A stretch of DNA of 10,984 nucleotides from Lentisphaeria bacterium (GTDB lineage: Bacteria > Verrucomicrobiota > Lentisphaeria > Victivallales > UBA1829). Where the stretch lies: the NCBI GenBank assembly GCA_017504325.1, contig JAFVRL010000058.1, positions 1 through 10,984 of the forward strand, read 5' to 3'. Both the position numbers and the translations under genes were made by a program. This document shows, piece after piece, positions 7,912 through 10,984 of the stretch. The notes below the pieces were generated by a model, which was given only the letters and a program-made list of their open reading frames with translations, made no database searches and was not told where the DNA came from. Numbering within the stretch: position 1 is the stretch's first letter; every line of letters begins with the position of its first letter.

Positions 7912-7958
7912 GGATAGGTATGGAGGAGAGATCCTCCCTGCTTATCCGTTCTTTTTTT
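7912..7958 (+). terminator. Terminator hairpin overlapping the dxs stop codon
   Basis: GGAGGA (7922-7927) pairs with TCCTCC (7932-7937) around GAGA. An outer stem GGATA/TATCC (7912-7916 with 7943-7947) encloses it, and T7 (7952-7958) follows. It ends the plus-strand methyltransferase-FAD operon. The outer stem and T tract run into the last codons of convergent dxs (stop at 7942-7944), where the T tract is read as lysine codons on the other strand. Confidence 0.7.
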
Positions 7959-9804
7959 GCAGTTCCTCCAGGAGCTTTTCTGCCATTTTTTCAGCAGTAA
8001 AGCTGAATTTTTTCCGAATACCGTCAATGGTTCCGTGGGGAAGAAACGAAGTATTCTGCCAGGAAAAATGGATGACGGGGAAGGGGTATTTTTTCTGAAC
8101 GAGGAGGGAATCGGTGATGGCATCGATCCCGGTTCCGGCAAGAGCATCCTCGATGGTGACAACAGGCATTTTTTCTGCAAAGGAAAGGAAAAGTTCTTTG
8201 TCAAAAGGTTTATAGAATCTGCCATTGACCACCGTACAGGAGATATTTTTTTTCTTCAGGATCTCACGGATCTCCAGTGCAGTCCTGCACTCTTTTCCCA
8301 TTGCCCATATAAGGAGATCCTTTCCCTCCTTCAAAATCTCCCCTTTTCCCCATTGGACAGGAGTGGAGGCAAGAGAAAAACCGGAAAGATCACAGGAACC
8401 CCGCGGGTAGCGTAAAAGTACGGGATGACCGTATTTCAATGCAGCGGGAAGCATGGAAGAGAGTTCATCCGGATCTCTGGGGGCAAGGATGGAGAGAAGA
8501 GGCATGGAAAGAAGAAAGGGAAGATCACTGAATCCGTGATGTGTGGGTCCATCCTCCACAAGTCCCGCCCGGTCGGCACAGATGACTGCCGGAAGATCCT
8601 GCAGACATATATCGTGAAATACATTATCCAGCGCCCGTTGTAAAAATGTGGCATACATGGGGATGACCGCCTTCATCCCGGAAGCGGCAAGACCGGCGGC
8701 AAAAGTCATGGCATGACCTTCTGTTATGCCGGTATCGAAAAACCGTTCAGGAAATCTCTTTGCGAAACCGGACAATCCCGTACCGGACGGCATGGCAGCG
8801 GTAACGGCAACGATCTTACTGTCTTTTTCGGCTTCTTTGCAGAGTGTTTCACCGAAAACAGCGGAAAATGTTTTTTTCGAGGACGGTTCCGCCAAGCCCG
8901 TATCCGGATCAAAAGCACTGATACCGTGATAGCGTTCCGGGGCTTTCACAGCATAATCGCAACCGTATCCCTTCTGGGTGATCACATGGACAAGAACAGG
9001 CCGGTTGAAGTTTTTTACAGAGGAAAAAGTTTTGACAAGTTCGGGAATATCATGTCCGTTCACCGGGCCGACATACCGTATGCCCAGCTCCTCAAAGAAA
9101 AAGCCGGGAACAATAAGACTTTTTATTGCCGCTTCCATTTTCTGGATGTTGCCGATGAGACCTTTGCCGCTGGGAAGGCGTTTGACCGCTACTTTTGCGG
9201 CAGCTTTGAAACGGTTGTAGACGGAGCCGGTAATGATCCTGTTGAGATAATGCCGCAATGCTCCCACAGAGGAGGAGATGGACATCTTGTTGTCATTGAG
9301 AACGATGATCAGGTTTTTACAGCTGGACCGGACATTGTTCAGGGCTTCCAGAGTCACACCATTGATAAGGGAACCATCCCCCACGACGGCGATGATTTGT
9401 TCATTTCCTTTGCGCAGATCCCGTTCGGCGGCAAAACCCATGGCGGCGGAAATCGCTGTACCGGCATGTCCGGCAACGAATGCATCGTAGGGGGATTCGC
9501 TTCTGGAAGGGAAACCGGAGAGACCGTCATCCAGCCGCAGGGTGGGAAAATCCTTTGCTCTTCCTGTCAGAAGTTTATGGGGGTAGGATTGATGCCCCAC
9601 ATCAAAAAAGATCTTGTCTTCCGGACAATCAAAGACCTTATGCAGCGCGGTTATCAATTCCACTGTTCCCAGATTGGGGGCAAGGTGGCCGCCGTTGCGG
9701 GAGACGGTCTCAATGATCTTTTTCCTGATCTCACCGCACAACTCTTCCATACCTTTATCATCAAGAGTCTTCAAATATTCCGGGGAATCCAATTTTTCCA
9801 ACAT
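7942..9804 (-). CDS. dxs: 1-deoxy-D-xylulose-5-phosphate synthase
   Basis: This thiamine-diphosphate enzyme joins pyruvate and glyceraldehyde 3-phosphate to make DXP, the first step of the MEP isoprenoid pathway and a source for thiamine and pyridoxal phosphate. From the ATG at 9804 it has 620 residues, the usual family length. Catalytic positions align with E. coli Dxs: H40 (GGHLAPNLGTVEL), H71 (DVGHQSYPHKLLTGR), GDG at 142-144 with N170 (LNDNKMSIS) for thiamine diphosphate and metal, H293, E362 (TEGHAMTFAAG), Y384, R390, D418, H422 (EDGPTHHG) and R468 (YPRG). Variants from the common form are EGH for EQH and NDNK for NDNE. The frame stays open to 10053, but the 83 extra residues are not Dxs-like. 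GGAGGA (9817-9822) is 12 bases before this ATG and six before an in-frame TTG at 9810. Confidence 0.95.
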   Translation of the reverse strand: MLEKLDSPEYLKTLDDKGMEELCGEIRKKIIETVSRNGGHLAPNLGTVELITALHKVFDCPEDKIFFDVGHQSYPHKLLTGRAKDFPTLRLDDGLSGFPSRSESPYDAFVAGHAGTAISAAMGFAAERDLRKGNEQIIAVVGDGSLINGVTLEALNNVRSSCKNLIIVLNDNKMSISSSVGALRHYLNRIITGSVYNRFKAAAKVAVKRLPSGKGLIGNIQKMEAAIKSLIVPGFFFEELGIRYVGPVNGHDIPELVKTFSSVKNFNRPVLVHVITQKGYGCDYAVKAPERYHGISAFDPDTGLAEPSSKKTFSAVFGETLCKEAEKDSKIVAVTAAMPSGTGLSGFAKRFPERFFDTGITEGHAMTFAAGLAASGMKAVIPMYATFLQRALDNVFHDICLQDLPAVICADRAGLVEDGPTHHGFSDLPFLLSMPLLSILAPRDPDELSSMLPAALKYGHPVLLRYPRGSCDLSGFSLASTPVQWGKGEILKEGKDLLIWAMGKECRTALEIREILKKKNISCTVVNGRFYKPFDKELFLSFAEKMPVVTIEDALAGTGIDAITDSLLVQKKYPFPVIHFSWQNTSFLPHGTIDGIRKKFSFTAEKMAEKLLEELQKKNG

Positions 9805-9832
9805 GATCAAAACAAATCCTCCATTACAATAT

Positions 9833-9862
9833 ATTTTACGGAATTTACTCCAAAAAGGGCAA
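9833..9862 (-). promoter_or_regulatory. Probable sigma-70-type promoter of dxs
   Basis: On the minus strand TTGCCC (complement of 9857-9862) and TAAAAT (complement of 9833-9838) are 18 bases apart. They match the -35 and -10 consensus at four and five of six positions. Transcription would begin near 9826, giving a leader of about 22 bases that still contains the GGAGGA ribosome binding site. Confidence 0.5.
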
Positions 9863-9931
9863 AATATCAAGGAAAAGAGTCCCGAAAAGCATTTTTTTTT
9901 CAAAAAAAACTCTTTTTTACGGTTTTTAAGA

Positions 9932-9959
9932 TTGCCGAAAGGATTTTGTATGCTATATT
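9932..9959 (+). promoter_or_regulatory. Probable sigma-70-type promoter of the repeat-protein gene
   Basis: TTGCCG (9932-9937) and TATATT (9954-9959) are 16 bases apart and match consensus at four and five of six positions. T9, A8 and T6 runs lie just upstream (9892-9918), as an UP element would. The leader would be about 63 bases and contains a small TGGAG/CTCCA hairpin (9986-9999) before the AAGGAG at 10016-10021. Confidence 0.5.
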
Positions 9960-10028
9960 CTTTATAGGAATGATATTTAAAACTGTGGAGTTGCCTCCAA
10001 ACATACCTATCGAGGAAGGAGAGAGCAG

Positions 10029-10984
10029 ATGAGCGAAAACAAAGAAAATACAAGCGGGATCAATGATCCTCTGGATATACGCAATACCGATACCGGTGCT
10101 ATGAAAAGGATGCCCGGTGCCCCCTCAACCGCAGGTGCCGGTACAGCAGATACTGCCAAAAAGACGATCAAACTTAAACCGCTTTCCCAGCGGGCTGTGA
10201 CTCCTCCTTCTTCTGCCGCCCCGGCTGCCCCCGGTGCAGGAAACGGAGATTTCCGTTCCACTGCCACCGCCCCCATGAAACCATTTAAAAAACCGGTGAC
10301 AGCTTCAAAACCTGAAGTTGCCCCTTCTGCGGATGCTGCCAAATTCATGTCCACAGCTACCGGTCCCCTGCATCAGGTTCAGCGTCCTGTGGAGAAAGAG
10401 GTCATTCCGGCAACCCAGATCGGTGTTGCGCCTTCCGTAACCGCCGCCAAGTTCATGTCCACAGCCACCGGTCCTCTGCATCAGGCGCAGCGTCCTGTGG
10501 AGAAAGAGGTCATTCCGGCAACCCAGATCGGCGTTGCGCCTTCTGTAACCGCCGCCAAGTTCATGTCCACAGCCACCGGTCCTCTGCATCAGGTTCAGCG
10601 TCCCGTGGAGAAGGCGGCTATTCCTGCTACGGATATTGGAGCAGCGCCCTCTGCAAATGCTGCCAAGTTCATGTCTACCGCCACCGGTCCTCTGCATCAG
10701 GCGCAGCGTCCCGCTGAAAAGCCGGCTTCTCCTGTTGCTACGGTCACCCAGGCGATCAAACGCCCCGGTGCCGCAGTGAAATTGCGTCCCGGTACTGTTG
10801 CCGGACAGGCAGCCACTTCTGCATCCCCGGATCCTGCGGCACAGACGATCAAACTTTCACCGCGTCCCGCATCCACCGCCGCACCTGCTGCCGCACCAGC
10901 GACCCCTTCAACCCCGGATCCCGCGGCACAGACGATCAAACTTTCACCGCGTCCCGCATCCACCGCCGCACCTGCTGCCGCACC
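10029..10984 (+). CDS. Ala/Pro/Thr-rich tandem-repeat protein with TIKL motifs (3' partial)
   Basis: The frame is open from the ATG at 10029 to the window end, 318 full codons with no stop. AAGGAG at 10016-10021, seven bases upstream, fixes the start. The N-terminus (MSENKENTSGINDPLD) is hydrophilic with no signal peptide. KKTIKLKPL follows at residues 44-52. Residues 98-241 hold four 36-residue repeats built on AAKFMSTATGPLHQ and QRPVEK, and DFRSTATAPMKPF (74-86) looks like a decayed earlier copy. Two copies of a 29-residue unit with AAQTIKLSPRPAS begin at 267 and 296. The protein is probably disordered and cytoplasmic in this part; a folded or membrane domain may lie beyond the window. I do not recognise a function. 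Two open frames on the opposite strand here are mirror images of the repeats. Confidence 0.85.
   Translation, partial: MSENKENTSGINDPLDIRNTDTGAMKRMPGAPSTAGAGTADTAKKTIKLKPLSQRAVTPPSSAAPAAPGAGNGDFRSTATAPMKPFKKPVTASKPEVAPSADAAKFMSTATGPLHQVQRPVEKEVIPATQIGVAPSVTAAKFMSTATGPLHQAQRPVEKEVIPATQIGVAPSVTAAKFMSTATGPLHQVQRPVEKAAIPATDIGAAPSANAAKFMSTATGPLHQAQRPAEKPASPVATVTQAIKRPGAAVKLRPGTVAGQAATSASPDPAAQTIKLSPRPASTAAPAAAPATPSTPDPAAQTIKLSPRPASTAAPAAA
10320..10751 (+). repeat. Four tandem 108-bp coding repeats
   Basis: Units begin at 10320, 10428, 10536 and 10644, each encoding 36 residues that start with APS, run through AAKFMSTATGPLHQ, and (in the first three) close near IPAT-x-IG. The fourth unit diverges after QRPAEK. 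The period is exact at 108 bases. Confidence 0.95.
10827..10984 (+). repeat. Tandem 87-bp coding repeat, second copy cut by window end
   Basis: Units begin at 10827 and 10914 and encode PDPAAQTIKLSPRPAS followed by an Ala/Pro stretch. Over the 71 bases available in the second copy I see a single difference (T or C in the Pro codon after GAT), so the duplication is recent or homogenised. More copies may follow. Confidence 0.9.

Noticed and set aside
8713..10032. 439-codon plus-strand open frame opposite dxs
   Set aside because: dxs on the minus strand has all its catalytic motifs at full length. The antisense frame has no ribosome binding site and no recognisable domain, so it is a shadow.
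9805..10053. 83-residue N-terminal extension of dxs
   Set aside because: It crosses the probable dxs promoter, ribosome binding site and A/T runs, and would make the enzyme longer than the family norm.
10320..10751. Regular repeats as a possible CRISPR array
   Set aside because: Units are directly joined with no unique spacers, have a 108-base period and stay in one reading frame.
10305..10963. Two minus-strand open frames, one rich in RTGGCGHELGG-like repeats
   Set aside because: They are reverse complements of the tandem repeats in the plus-strand gene, which has a good start site and an unbroken frame.

Overview
This looks like chromosomal DNA of a Gram-negative bacterium, with roughly balanced base composition and ordinary AGGAG-type ribosome binding sites. 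An ADP-heptose epimerase gene implies a lipopolysaccharide inner core. An MEP-pathway dxs gene implies bacterial isoprenoid synthesis. The mix of a xylose-isomerase-like sugar enzyme, an acetyl-xylan-esterase-like hydrolase, an FAD oxidoreductase with an added C-terminal domain, and an Ala/Pro/Thr-rich repeat protein with TIKL motifs reminds me of Lentisphaerae (Victivallis-like) or other PVC-superphylum genomes. That placement is an impression from protein style, not a proof.

Layout: (1) 1-1311, plus strand: the 3' end of an unrecognised basic protein, then hldD 24 bases later, ending at a terminator (1364-1395). (2) 1419-2747, plus strand: a sodium/dicarboxylate-type symporter with unusual substrate-site residues. 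(3) 2914-3774, minus strand: a TIM-barrel sugar isomerase/epimerase with a strong terminator (2841-2891). It meets the symporter gene end to end. (4) 3775-4099: an AT-rich divergent intergenic region. (5) 4100-5248, plus strand: an alpha/beta hydrolase followed by a strong terminator (5274-5306). (6) 5333-7884, plus strand: a two-gene operon of a TrmH/SpoU RNA methyltransferase and an FAD-dependent oxidoreductase, ending at a hairpin that overlaps the stop codon of dxs. (7) 7942-9804, minus strand: dxs. (8) 9805-10028: a divergent promoter region with a recognisable promoter on each side. (9) 10029 to the window end, plus strand: the open 5' part of a low-complexity tandem-repeat protein.

The genes are mostly separate transcription units. 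hldD serves the envelope, dxs serves isoprenoid, thiamine and pyridoxal supply, and the isomerase, hydrolase and FAD enzyme fit carbohydrate handling, although their substrates cannot be read from the sequence. No tRNA, rRNA, CRISPR array, insertion sequence or phage gene was seen. The least explained item is the repeat protein at the right end; no defence or other multi-gene novel system is evident.
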